DNA from: Dasyornis broadbenti | Taxonomy: Eukaryota; Chordata; Aves; Passeriformes; Dasyornithidae | Assembly: GCA_013397935.1 (NCBI GenBank) | Contig: VZRN01000563.1 | Coordinates: 558,221-622,220 of the forward strand | Reading direction: 5' to 3' | Length of the DNA stretch: 64,000 nucleotides | In this document: positions 49,498 to 61,886 of the stretch, in pieces | Layout: each line of letters opens with the position of its first letter | Position numbering within the stretch: the stretch's first letter is position 1 | Notes under the pieces: generated by a model | Seen by the model: only the letters and a program-made list of their open reading frames with translations | What the model was told of the DNA's origin: nothing | Databases searched by the model: none | Position numbers and translations under genes: made by a program

Positions 49498-49560
49498 ACA
49501 GAGTGTTTTGGACTGAAGTGACCTTTAAAGATCATCTATTCCAACCACCCTGTTGTGGAT
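49498..49560 (-). mobile_element. Very short CR1 LINE end
   Basis: Antisense CR1 signature AGTGTTTTGGACTGAAG, ACCTTTAAAGATCATCTA and TTCCAACCACC. Only about 60 bases remain, just beyond the LTR, so the LTR may have inserted near or into it. Confidence 0.65.
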
Positions 49561-49840
49561 TTTTTCTAGCACAACTGGAACAAGAGGGCTTATTCTAAGT
49601 GACCATTGTTATCCAATCTGCTTCAGAATGGCATTGTGCCCTGCAACGTGAATAAGGTAAGGCTGATTCCCTAGGATATTCCCAAGCAGAAGGAGAAAAG
49701 GAAGCTAAGAACCTAATTGAAGCATTTATGAAGTTGTTGTGGTTTCGTGGATTTCTGTCTACCAGTATGAACTTTTGATTGCAAGAATAAACTACTACTT
49801 ATTCTTTGTGAAGAATTTTTCAGTCATGGAGAAGTTTATT

Positions 49841-49910
49841 CTTTTGCTTTTTTTGTTGTTGTTTTTTTATTTGTTTTGGTTTGGGTTTTGGATTTTTTTT
49901 TTTTTTTTGG
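49841..49910. repeat. T-rich (TTTTG)n-like repeat
   Basis: About 70 bases of T with regular G interruptions. Confidence 0.85.
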
Positions 49911-51953
49911 TTTAAGACTTTGGGGAAGTGTTGTTTTTTATGTTGGTCTTGGGTTTTTTAAGGCTTGCAAAGTCGATTTCAAAACTGCAAATTAACTTCT
50001 CATCAATTAGATATGTAGTTAAACAGCAGTAGTATTACTTCCATTTGCTCATTTTCTGAGTTGTCTTGGCAGTGTTCAATGAAAACACAACTCTTAAAGG
50101 AGCAAAAATGACTCGTAGTTAACAAAACATAACATTTGCAAAGCAATATAGAAAATGGAGGTAAAAGAGAGAGGCTGGAGACAAGATCAGCCTTTCTGTG
50201 ATTTGATTTTTTGGGTAAACTGCCCAATGAAATGGGAGAGTGGTCTTTTTAAATGGCCGTCATAAAACTCAACACCCACGTGTGGCCGTTGTTATGAAGC
50301 AAAACCAGAACATTCTAAATGAAGTTCTGAGAGCAGCAGTAGAAGATTGGGGAGGCAAGTTCATAAAGAAAAACAAAAAAATTAAATGTGACTTTAACTT
50401 GGAAGGCGGTGGTAAGAAAAAGAAAAGTTATATTCTGTCTACTAGTCCTCTGGTTGTGAATTAATGGAGAATTTCAGTAAGCATTTCAAAAATAAGAATG
50501 TTTAATGAAAATAACAGAGAATAATTTAGTTTAAATGCATTTTAATGTTTTTTATAGTGTTAATTTTATGATTTACTATTTTTGCTGTATATGCTTAATA
50601 AAAGAATACCTGCATCTTTTACCAAGTTTCATATAATAGCTCATTTTTTTTTTTATGGATGTTTATTTTTAAGACTTTTTTCTTTTCCATGGTGTTTTTG
50701 TTTTGTTGTTTTTTTTTTTTTCTTTTTGCCTTAGAGTATGCAATTCCAATTCAAGGGTGTCTCATCTTTACTTTTCTAGGTTTTATTTAAAATTTCAGTC
50801 CACAAGTCTGCAACTAACTCAATTAGTTTCAATTTGCTTGAGATTGAAAAGCAATACCAATGCAAACAGGTATAGAAAGCTTGGGGAGGGTTTGGGTCTG
50901 TTTTTTCAGTAGTTGTGGTTAAAAGAAACATATTCACTTTTCTATCTAAGATCATCTGTTCTTCATTTCAGGCACCTTGTAAGATTCCAAAAAGAAATTA
51001 AGGGCAAATAAAACGCAAACGTGGAAGTTTTCACAACAGGAGCAGTCGGTTCACCTGTAGTGTGTTTCTCATCTTCCACAGTCAGATGTCAAAATCCGTT
51101 CAACATTTCCTCAGCATTTTTAAGTATCCTCTGAGGGCAGACACCTTCTGCACTGCTCCTTTCATGACAGGGATCAACCCAGGACATGTTTTGTAGTAAA
51201 AGCTCTGAATTCATTAATGCCCCTTTACCTCTGCAGGAAAAATGACCATGTCAAAAACATTCAGCTAAACAAAACAGATTAATTTTCTGGTATTATAGAA
51301 GAAGTCAGTGTAGAAAGAAATTTTGCATGAAAACATTTTTTCTAACTTTAGTATTTTCTGGTTTCATGTGCCTGCAAGCAAGGCTCCATGCTGTTGTTCT
51401 GTGTCCTGACTTCTATATATGACCAAAGGTTCTGAATACCTCTCATATTGGATCATGCCTTTATTTTCCTAAGGGGCAAAAAAGATTTTAATTGGAATTA
51501 TCTTTTAAATTTTTTTTTTTTGTTAATAAAATTTGCAATCATTAATAAAACAACTCTTATATCACTCTTAGTAAGAATTATCATAGCTGATTTCCATTCC
51601 TGTTACAAATGTGGTGCACAACACACAGAGCAATTTTAATGCTGTCCAGGCAAAGAATGTTTCTTGTTATAAACCAGAACAAAACAAAATTCATCAGAAT
51701 AATGTAACTGTTAATCTAAAAAATCAAGGATGAGAGAAAACTGGCAGCAGATCAGTTTGAGAGGGTTATCTTGGTTATAATATAGAAATAACATTAAAAT
51801 AATTATAAGGCTTTTCAAAAATGTTTGGAGTCATCATTCTGAGTTCAAGAGGACAAAATCTGTTTGATGATGAATAACTTCTAAATGACAGCTTTGAGGA
51901 ACTGTATAAACAGTTGGGGTTTTTTTTATGTTAGTTTTGTACAGACTACACAT

Positions 51954-51995
51954 ACACACACACACACACACACACATCATTACACACACACACAC
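51954..51995. repeat. (CA)n dinucleotide microsatellite
   Basis: Two CA runs (51954-51976 and 51982-51995) separated by a TCATT interruption. Confidence 0.97.
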
Positions 51996-53055
51996 TTTAT
52001 TTTACAGAACACAGCCACAGATTTACATTATTAGGGACTAATTTCTAAGATTCACTATATACCCTTTGATCCCATAAAGTTGCACATCATAGAAAGTATT
52101 TGACCTGTCAAATCTGTCCTCAAACCATATGCAGGCTACATATTGACACCTGCACTAAATAACATTTCATTTAAAAAACAGGTCATAGTGAGTATAAATA
52201 AGGTCAGCAGATGTAGTTCATACTAATTAACCTATTCCAGCTGTAAAAAGTTTTCCATCTAATGCTCTAAAAGTATTTAGAAAAAGAAATGGACAAAACT
52301 GACAGGGTGATGATACTAAAACATAGGCTTGACAAGTAAATCATAATGCAATGCAGGAAAGCTTCTGTAAAATTCTCTGATATTTCAAATTAATTTAAAA
52401 ATTGCACAAGATTGAAATTGGTAACCAGAAACTGGAGATATTTTTTTCTATCCAATATAAGAAGCTTTACAGAAACTTAGGGCAAGATGCCAGCAGGTTT
52501 TCCCACAATTCAACAGCACCTTCCATTTTGCTTATTTGGTCAAGATAAGTAAAACTGTGGATGCAGTAAATATTCATAAGCTTATGTGGGTTTATTTCTA
52601 CTCCAATAATGAAGATACTCTTTAGGTAACTCTAACTGGCCCCTAGACTCACTTCTGTTGTGTTTTCTACTGTAAATGTGTTGAAAACAGTCCATTTTCT
52701 TCTTATTGACTCTTTTTAAAAGTTTTATCATACTATATGATTTGCTGATAACAATTTGTACCTAATAAGATTCTAGTTTTCCCCTTTCATGTATGCATAC
52801 AAGAAAAAGGAAATCTTATCTATTCATATCCTAATATCACAGTATTTGCCCTCACTTTTTACTACACTGTGCATTTTCCTCATCAAAACTGAAGCTCTTG
52901 AATTTCCATTAAAGTAAAGTTTATATTTATTTTCACCTTGGCCTCTTTTCTAACCTCTAGATCCATTTTTGTTTTTTCTTTCCATGAAAAAATTTTACAT
53001 GGAAATCTGTCTTCTATTTTATGACTCTGAGTTTCTACATTACTCTTTTGATATG

Positions 53056-53555
53056 TCATAGAATCACAGAATGGCCTGGGTTGGGAGAAACCTTAAAGAT
53101 CACCCAGTTCCATCCCTGTGCCATGGGCAGGAACACCTTCCACTGGACCAGGTTGCTCAGAGCTCCATCCAACCTGGCCTTGAACATTTCCAGGGATGGG
53201 GCAGCCACAGCTTCTCTGGGCAACCTGTGCCAGTGCCTCACCGCCCTCACAGCAAAGAATTTTTTTTTCCTAATATCTGATTTACACCTACTCTCTTTCA
53301 GTTTGAAGCCTTTCCCCCTTGTGCTGACACTCTAGGCCCTTTCTTGTAGGCTCCCTTTGGGCACTGGAAGGCTGCAATGAGGTTGCCTCAACGTCTTCTC
53401 TTTTCCAGGCTGAACAATTCCAATTCTCTCTGCCTTTCCTCAGAGGAGAGGTGTTCCATCCCTCTGATTATCTCTCAGTCTTCCTCTGGACTTGCTCCTA
53501 CAGCTCCACATCTCTCCTGTAATAACATTCATAGTACCAAACATGGTGCTCACAT
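53056..53555 (-). mobile_element. CR1 LINE 3' fragment with intact 3' end
   Basis: Antisense CR1: TCATAGAATCACAGAATGGC, GGGTTGGGAGAAACC, CTGTGCCATGGGCAGGAAC, CCATCCAACCTGGCCTTGAA, GCAGCCACAGCTTCTCTGGG, CAACCTGTGCCAGTGCCTCA, AGCCTTTCCCCCTTGTGC and onward to about 53555, where similarity fades. It covers almost the same part of CR1 as 43832-44338 but in the opposite orientation. Confidence 0.95.
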
Positions 53556-56500
53556 TCAAAAAGACAGCGCAGTCTTGAAGATGATTTGAGTTTCATCTGT
53601 GGACTAGATTAGCTAGTGAACGCTCCACCACGAGCAAATGAACATAGATTTGTGTTAGCACTTTTAACAATTGTCTTTTTACCAATAATTCAAATATCAG
53701 TGATCAGTACAGCAATTTTTCTGAATCTTTGTTTGCTTAAAACTGGTTACTTCCAGTTTCTCAAGATTAATTTTAATGCCAGGGGTTTGGTTCTACATAA
53801 AACTGGCAGCAGGCTCATCTCTTAAGAAACATTATGACCTTTTTTTCCCAATAAGTCAACAAACCTTTTGTTTTCAATGGACGGACAATAAATTCAGAAT
53901 CTGCTCCTGTGAGAATGATTACGCTAAGATCACTTTTCAGTACCTTTGAAAGAACAGGAAAATAAGCAGAAATAACCACAACCTTTCTTCAGTTTGTAAA
54001 TGTTAGTAGGTGGTTATATATCCAATTTCCAAAGGACAGCAAAAGACATCTTTGACTGATTGTTTTAGAGGCTATGCAAAAACATAAATAGAACGGTCAA
54101 AGGAAGCATCCCCTTGCTCATGGGTTTATGGGCAAGAATAAAAGCCTGAATAAATTCCTACAAGAAACTCTCACTCATTGTATCCACATGTTTTTTGGTT
54201 TTGTTTTTGGTTTTGGTTTTTTTGCTAGACAGAAAATACCAATCTTCAAATACAGTTAGTAATATGAAAGCTGCAAAGAGAGATCTTCCTGTAGTAAGAG
54301 AATAGCTTTGAAACAGCAGCAAAAAAAATTGCACATTAGGTCTGGACAGTGGACTTTTATATACAAGATATCTTTCTTCCTTTTGTGGTATTCTTACCTA
54401 TAACTTGTATATGTTGTATTTCTGTAAATAGTCAATTATGCCAATAAGGTTGACATTAAACTGAAGTTTTTAAGGGTATTACTATCCTACTGGGATAGAC
54501 TTATTATGCAAAGTCACATGTGCACCAAAACTCCCTTCTGTCCTCCAGTTAAATGAAGCATTCCTTTTATATTAGCTCTCTCAAACACCTTCTATAAACT
54601 CGTAAAATGATTAATCTTGTAATCCTCTGTTTTCAAGAGTTTCAGTATGCAGTGATGATCCTTATGCATATTAAATTATGAAGTATATCTAATTTGTAAA
54701 ATTAACAAACTAATTCTTTTCTAAACAGTCTCATTCTGATTAATATAGTACAATCTATACAAAAATCTAATCAAGACTGAAGTGATTATATAATCATACC
54801 CAGAAAAAAAATCTTTTTATTATATAATAATTAAACTGTAACTTGTTCATTAATCCACTTGTTTTTTGGATGTTTGTATCTTTCAGAAATCAGACAGATG
54901 GTTGTTGCTGTGACACTTCTATGTTTTTTGTCTATATGACACTAAGTTCATGTAGGCCCTCCAAGCTTCCAGTAACACTGTCTTTTTGCCTTCTACAGAT
55001 AATGTCTGGTCTTCAAAGGCAATATGTCTGAACAAACCTGATAAGAATTACATGTTCAGGAATTCTGAATATCAATGTCTTGGTTTCTCATATTAAAAAT
55101 GAAAGAAATAGGACCTAGACAAATTTCTCCCCATTTAACTTTTGCTTAAAAAGTTCCAAACTACAGCAAAACCCTGCAATAATTTCTCATGTTTTCCAGC
55201 TGGTAATTGACATTAGCAAGTCATGAGCATTCATAGGTATTTCTGTTCTGGAGTACCCAAATATCAAAGCAACAATGTAAATGGTTGCATTGGTCTTTAA
55301 AAAATAAAAGGCACTAGGAACAAAAAAATTCTTAAGTATTGCTTACTCTGGAAAATTAAGAGAATTTAGTTCTCTATCCCAGTCATGTTGTGCACAAAAT
55401 AATACAATCCAACAACCTTAGAGTCATTTTAGTCCTCTTAGAGGTAAGAAACACCTACCCTGACAATTGCTGAATCTAATTAGGATATTACATGTCTGTG
55501 TAATTTAGCTAACAAATTCAACAGATTTGCATTTATGAATGTATGAATTGTGAGTTGTTTCACGTGTTTTGGATTGGATTATATTTCTATTAAGTTTTTT
55601 TGTATTAAAGCAGTATATAGCCAAATGTTTGAATAATATAAGGCACTGAGGGAAAAGATATAAACCCCAGACACCATGTGAAAGCAAACACACTTATAAA
55701 GGCGTTTAAGCAGGAAAAAATATTTATTAATTTTCTTAAAATAAAAAAGATGTAGTACCATACTTTGAGTTCCATCGATCGCATCATTCCTTTAGACAGA
55801 ATTTCTTAAGGAACCTATGGGGATTTATGGCTGGACATCAGAAATATCATGCAGATTATTCTTTGCATATCAGAGCTTTACAGAAACACAAAGGCATAAC
55901 ATATCTCAAACCCGAAACACATACTCATAAAAGTAATTGTATGAACTGCATAAAAATAGCCACATGAATAAAGTAGGCACAAAGGATTTTTCTTATAATA
56001 CAGAATTTTGATGGCAGACAGGTAAGAGGGCTAAGAAAACAGACTTTATAAAGAGAAATTTGGTTTTAAACCAGATTGAATCAGAGTATACATGTGTGTG
56101 TGTGTATTTGTGAGACTGCATATGTATATATAGTTTTACATTCATAAACAAAATGCAATAAAGGTCTGTTCATTTTGAGTTATTCCATCTGGAAATAGAT
56201 CAAAAAATAAGTGAAGATGACAGAGTTATATTCTCAAGATATTGTGTTTGTTTTGTTACAATGAAGTTCAAAAGGAATTGAAATACAGTCCCTCTACCCT
56301 GAGCATATTTTTGACTATTTCTAGTGGCTACACACATAGCTATGTTATGACTGATATTGTAAGATTGACAAGATATTACATTTCACTTTTACTTACATTC
56401 ATGGGCTAAATTTAGCAATGATTGCACAAGCATAATTAAAGGAAATTAAATCTGATAATACTAAAAGCCACTGATTGGTTTTATATAATTTTGAATTGCA

Positions 56501-57066
56501 TTAAGAGAAAACATGCATTAAAAATTAAGACTTAAAAATCTCTGAAAGGGCTTCAAAACCTATCCAGTTAAGACACTTACAAACAGTCTTTTAGAATGCT
56601 GAGTGAAATACACAGAAGAGCATGGTATCAGTAAAAAATTAACCAACAACATAAAAGTTGATTTCAATTTCCATTTTATAGTCTCATTGGTTAAAATACC
56701 GAGTGATATAAAAGTTATTTGGATTTATCTCGCCCTTTAGAAAGCCATCTGCTACATGGATCTCCTACTGTGAACCACTTTTTTAAGACCTCATAAGTTG
56801 AAACGTTATTTCTTCAGAGAGTTGTCACTGAACTGAAATCAAGTCATATGTTGGATCTATACAAGTAACTACATAAAACAGTTATATTCAAGAATATTCA
56901 AATAATGTGTTAGGGATGGAAAAATTAAGTAAAGAAGTGGTTATAGAAAGAAAATAATTTTCAGGTCCTTAAGTGCACTGGTAAACCTTAACGAGCCTAG
57001 CCAGCCTCTCTTAGGGCCGTCACATTCATCCATGGACAAGGAGGACTCTTTAGGCTCAGTTCTGGG
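53556..57066. other. AT-rich region without recognised genes
   Basis: Very AT-rich, with short frames only and a small (GT)n tract (56093-56105). No recognised gene or repeat. Confidence 0.6.
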
Positions 57067-57504
57067 GTGTTTGGTTCTCATGTGAGCTGTGTTGGAGGTC
57101 AGCTGATGTTCTTCTCGGTTACAGATGTGATCATGCCCAGCTACGGAGCCCCTGGATCTGCAGCCTGGCTTTCCCTCCGCCCTTCTTCATCACTGTGGGC
57201 ACACCCAGAGGTCACTGCATCACTCATTGCTCTTGTGTTCCCTTTTGATCTGGACTCGGCTCTCATCTGTGGGTATGTCCTGCTCTCCAGTGCTGCAGAA
57301 CAAGGCCTGGCCCCTGCCCCTGCTGACTGCTCAGCTCCTGTCTCCTGTCCCATGGGCATCTGCTCCATGACAGTAACACGAAGGAAGAGTAAGAGAATTG
57401 TTGCTCAGATAATTAGGCAGCCAAGACCTTTTAAAGAGCACTCACAGATATTTCAGCAGCAACTTCCACAGTCACGGGCGATCGATAAAAAAGCCTGGCA
57501 GTAG
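57067..57504 (+). other. GC-rich 145-codon open reading frame, unassigned
   Basis: A GC-rich island in AT-rich surroundings with a frame from ATG (57067) to a stop at 57502-57504. The third codon positions between 57127 and 57360 are mostly C or T, as in some real exons. The product would have a hydrophobic stretch near residues 48-65, a Pro/Ala/Ser/Cys-rich middle, and a basic, Gln-rich end (TVTRRKSKRIVAQIIRQPRP). An acceptor-like site (CTTCTCGGTTACAG, ending 57124) and a weak donor-like site (GAAGA then GTAAGA at 57389) could bound an exon of 264 nt. No domain is recognised. Alternatives are a decayed LTR or processed copy, or a real exon of a gene I do not know. Confidence 0.25.
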
Positions 57505-58559
57505 TGTTTTCACTGTTTTATGTTGGACACAAAATAAGATTCTCTGTTTTTTTTAAAGATCTCCTGTGGAGTCTGTCTGTTTGGGACCTTGGCTCAGGGT
57601 CTATTTAGAAATAGGACAATTGACAGCAGTCCCTTTCCTCTGGTGACTCTGGGGTGGCCTTTACATTGATTGAACTAAAAGAAATGCCTAATAAATTACC
57701 TAGGGGCTTTGGAACTGATAACCTGGGAAATACCCTTTAATTCAGAAAATTCAGTCTCCTCAGCACTAGAATACTCCTTTTAAGGTAAGACTAATATATT
57801 TTACATTTTATAAAATCATAATTTCTGATCTACATGGTGGTTAGAATGGCAATAAGCTTATCTCTGTAAAGGCTTACCTCATTCCTCTCTCTTTACTGAC
57901 CTTATAGGGTTTTTTCAAGTTTCTCTTAATTTGTGAAGTAGCCTTTGTAAAGTATTTAGCTGGGTATTTGTTCTCCTCTCACATTCTTTCTGAAACAGGT
58001 TATTTTTCTGAAGCTAACCCTGACTGTGACGGGCCCTATTGCTTTTGTTACAGGCCTTTGGTATCAGATTTCAGGGCCTTAATGGACACAAAAAGAGACT
58101 TTAATGAAAATCGCAATGGGGTACATCTTACAGCCTTTCTGAATGGTGATAGCTGTCTATAAAGTTAGGAGCATTAGGGGTTTCTGAAAAAAGTCAATCA
58201 AGATATTTTCATGACAAGGCGATCACACATTTTGATGCCTTTCATGTTCTGGCAGAGGTTATTCTATTGATATTTTTTACCTATGATCTCATCAATTAAT
58301 TATCACATACTTCATCACAGTCCACCCAGCTGTTTGAAATCTTTTTCTTTAAATTATTGTTCTGTAAAAATGCAGGTTCTTGGCAGCACGTTCCCTGAAC
58401 TATTACACCTCTGTTCTGTAGTTGAAATGTTTCCTTTGGAAAATCTGCAGTGGCCCTCTCATAATTCCTACAATTTCTCTTAAAATTCAAGCTTCTGCAG
58501 AGAGTCAATTCCAGCCTAAGACTACCACAACTAACAGTATTCTCTCTCTTTCCCACCAG
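57505..58559. other. No recognised feature
   Basis: AT-rich sequence with short frames only. It would be an intron if the segments on either side are exons of one transcript. Confidence 0.45.
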
Positions 58560-58630
58560 TTTAGGGACCCGACCTCAGTAGCTAAACTCCGCAGTCTCCA
58601 GCCAGCTGGGAAAATAAATGTCATTGGCAG
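58560..58630 (+). other. Candidate 71-nt exon
   Basis: A pyrimidine-rich acceptor (TTCTCTCTCTTTCCCACCAG, ending 58559) and a consensus donor (GGCAG followed by GTAAGTAAAG at 58631) bound this segment. Of the three + frames, only one is open throughout. It would encode FRDPTSVAKLRSLQPAGKIN followed by VIG. I do not recognise this peptide. The donor matches the U1 consensus at all core positions. It could be a coding exon, a 5' untranslated exon or a long non-coding RNA exon. Joined directly to 61709, the open frame would stop within 30 bases. Confidence 0.4.
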
Positions 58631-61600
58631 GTAAGTAAAGATCCTTCCTTGTACTGATCATTGCAGATATAAATTCTCCCTCTAGAGGAGGTCTAGCGGG
58701 TGAAAGAAAACAAAATAAAACATTGTCAACTCCTTTTGGCCCCTGAAGTTGGAACAAACAATAGAAACCTTTTAAAGTCTGAACTGAATCCTCTCTTTCC
58801 TATCACTGATGTCCCTCCTCGACTAAACTGTAATTCATTGTTGCAGAGAGAATAATGTTATTTGAAAACCCTTTCAGGGAAATTTTTTAAAAGTCAAAGA
58901 GAATAAAATCGCTTTCTAACAACAATGCTTCTGTTTTCTTTTTAATCCAGCAGAACTTTTTAAAAAAGGAATTTGTCTAATTTGTGGTTAGCTTAGGTAA
59001 AAACATGCTCTCCAAAGTTAAGTGTTTAGTCAACCCTTGAGACTGGGCAAGAGCATATCATACACTTACTTAATTTTGGTTTAATGTTACTGAGAAACCT
59101 AGAAAGGTAGCTTGCTAAGACTAATTAGTCTTTTCTATGTTAAAGAAAAATATGACCAGGGTTAGGAAGATCTATTGTTGGAAATTTTATTGGAAAAGGC
59201 TTGTTTCTGCTGTGAAAACGGTAACCTAAGTAAAGTTGGATTTGGGATAATTTGTGATTATGCAATCTGGAGGAAAACATAAAGGCTTCATTTTACTATA
59301 TTTCAATAAAGGCCATTGGAGCTGTGCAGCAGTAGCTCAAAATAATGGGTTTGATTTAGACCAGGGTTTGTGCCAAATTCTTTTAGTGGAGACCTCCTGG
59401 CAGAGGGAGTTCATATGGTCAGTGAGCTTGTTCTTATCATGCCAGATGCCAGCTGTGGCTGCTGCAGAGGAAGTGGCAGGAGCTGAGACATTCCACAGGA
59501 GAGAGAAATATTTCTTGCAGGCAGATTTGACTAGAGCAGATATTATCTATATTTTATCATTATGAAGGAGCTCTGCAAACAACATCTGCCTTCCTGCAAG
59601 GCTGCACGTCTCCTGGTGCGGGAGGTAGTGCTGGGATCAGAGAAGGAGCCTCCAGCAGAGGAGCTGTTACGTAGATAAGCAGGCAGTCTTAACTGTGCCG
59701 CTCCAACATTGTCACGATTGGGCTCTGAATGAAACCTGCAAGAGTTTGACAAGAACTTCTGAAAGAAACTTTGATATGACAGAGACAGGAAAACATATTT
59801 GACAATGTTTTATGAAAGTGTCAGGATCAAACTAAGATTTTCCTACTCTTTTGAATCAGTTTATTATTCTTAATAGAGAATAATCAAGTAACGTAGAATT
59901 CTACTGTGATTGAGAAAACTACTTTGATTACTTTTCAAGAGGATTTTTGCCATGTGCTTTGTCATGAAGTAAAGCTAATAGAATAATAAATCCTCTCCAA
60001 ACTGTTGCTTTAGACTTAGCTCTTATCTGTCACTTGATCTGCAGCTCAGATGTGCAGTGAAAATATAAAGTTGTTTCTTGTTGAGATAGATTCAGTAACA
60101 ATTTTAAACGCTTTAAAGTGTATTTGACTCATGTATTTCATGAGGATTCTAATCCTTTGAACACAAAAAATTAGTTTGTGGTTTTTTGGTTTTTTTTTTT
60201 TTTTTCCTTTTCTCTCCTGCTTCTAACTTGAAGTTCCCAATAGGCTTCCATGACTTTTCAACCAGGATTCATGACTATCCTAATTGTGAGTTGCAATTAT
60301 TGAATGTTTTGGTACAGTATCCTCAGTAAAGCATAGAAAAATTATCAGACAGATAAAAAACTTTTAAAAAAAGTTTTTGCAGATTTATAGAATTGCACTA
60401 GTGGTCTTATTTTTCAATTGGGAAAATAAAGCAACATTTTTTTCTCCTAATGTGCTACTGAGCCCTGCTCACTTGTGAAAACGGGAAAAAAATCAGATCC
60501 AACAAGATAAACAAAAGCAGAATCCTGCTTAGGAAAAATACACAAGTCTCTCAAAAAAACAGCAGTGTCCAATTGATGTACTATGGTGCTCTTCTGAAAA
60601 AAAGAGCAGTGTGACTTATAGAAAAAGGGGTAATGTGGTAAAGAATCCAGTAACAATAGGAGTTGATAGAAGATACTGACACATGTGATTTTAGAAATCC
60701 ATCACATGAAGAGCAGAAAATTATGAAGTGCTTAAAGACAGTTTCTTCTAAATGCCTACTCATCATTTTATTTCTGAAAAATGCAGGATATATGTTCTTA
60801 CTTTAAAGAAAATGTCTTTAATGTGCTATTAATGATCTATGTGTGGTTTTACTCTTTGACTCTGAAAAGTACTCAATATTTTGCATAACAAATTTCACAC
60901 TTTTATTATTAATAATTTTAAAAAGTCAATAAAGCAAACCTATTGTTATTTCAAATAATTTTTACTCTCTGATTCATCTTGTTTAATCAGGGAAATGGGT
61001 TAGAAGGTGTCTATTTCTCAAACCCCAAACTTCCTTCAAGTCACTCCATTATTTTATGTGAAATGTACCCTTTTCTTTGGCTTCACGAGGAAGAGACTGA
61101 AAGTACATTTGTACATCTTTATTTTCTGAAATGGATTCTCTGTGCTACCTGAAGTGACTTATAGGAATGTATAAAATGAGAATGGAAGCCCCACAGTGCA
61201 AATAGAACTTCCTTTCCAAAAATGTGCTTTCAAAGTCTTCATGCCAAATGCATCCCTGGTGTAAATCAATTCCAGTAGCATTACACCAGGGAACAATTCA
61301 GATTTTTCTCTCCATGTCAGTGACCCACTGATAATATCAATCTATCTGCCATGCTACTTTCAATTTTGTTTCACTCACATTTACAGAATTAGTTACACTT
61401 TATGGCAGGAAGTACTAAGATAGCCTTTTTTCCCCCAATACCTTCAGGAGCGAATGTAGTGTGAGTGAATTGCTCCTTCTATTTATTTATTCTCATGAGA
61501 TGGAAGGAGCAGGTGTAAAAGATTTAATGAAGCAACTGGCAAATTGCAGGGGTCATTCGTGTGTAGAAAACTATAAATTAGCTGGTTCTTAGGGGAAATT

Positions 61601-61708
61601 ACCTTCTACCTTTAAGGTGTTGCCATTTATAAACTATCACTAAGCTCCTGGGAAATAGCAGCTTGAAAGTTCAGAAAAGAAAATACTCAAATCTTTTTTT
61701 ATTTGCAG
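58631..61708. other. No recognised gene; possible intron
   Basis: It contains a moderately GC-rich interval (59395-59720) with no recognised identity, poly-T (60192-60205) and a 12-bp inverted repeat (61253-61292). If the flanking segments are exons, this is the intron between them. Confidence 0.45.
61253..61292. repeat. 12-bp perfect inverted repeat, 16-nt loop
   Basis: TCCCTGGTGTAA (61253-61264) and its reverse complement (61281-61292). The words CTGGTGTAAATC and TTACACCAG recall a palindromic interspersed element common in reptile and bird DNA, so this may be a remnant of an ancient MITE-like family. Confidence 0.6.
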
Positions 61709-61886
61709 ATATGTCAGAAAAGAATGTCTGGAATAACTTGTAATATAATAATAAGCATTCAAGGAAAGCCTCGTAACCATAGATTTTGCTTGCTTTTGCA
61801 AGAGTTGGCTGAAAGATACATATTAAAATCTTTTTTGTACAGACAGGATAAGTCTGTGGTCATTGGAGACCAGTTTACTACCTGAG
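61709..61886 (+). other. Candidate 178-nt exon
   Basis: The acceptor ATCTTTTTTTATTTGCAG (ending 61708) and the donor CCTGAG followed by GTAAGT (61887) are both close to consensus. One frame is open for nearly the whole segment, ending with a TGA at 61883-61885, three bases before the splice site. The other two + frames stop within 40 bases. The open frame includes QGKPRNHRFCLLLQELAERY, which I do not recognise. A stop codon so close to a donor is unusual for a coding exon, so a non-coding transcript is as likely. Confidence 0.38.

Larger units (their letters stand above)
49561..53055. other. AT-rich region without recognised genes
   Basis: It holds T-rich/TTTTG-type simple DNA (49841-49910) and a (CA)n microsatellite (51954-51995). 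No frame exceeds about 75 codons, and nothing resembles a conserved exon. Confidence 0.6.

Noticed and set aside
49063..49516. 147-codon (+) and 123-codon (-) frames
   Set aside because: They lie almost entirely within the solo LTR at 48869-49449 and overlap each other on opposite strands.
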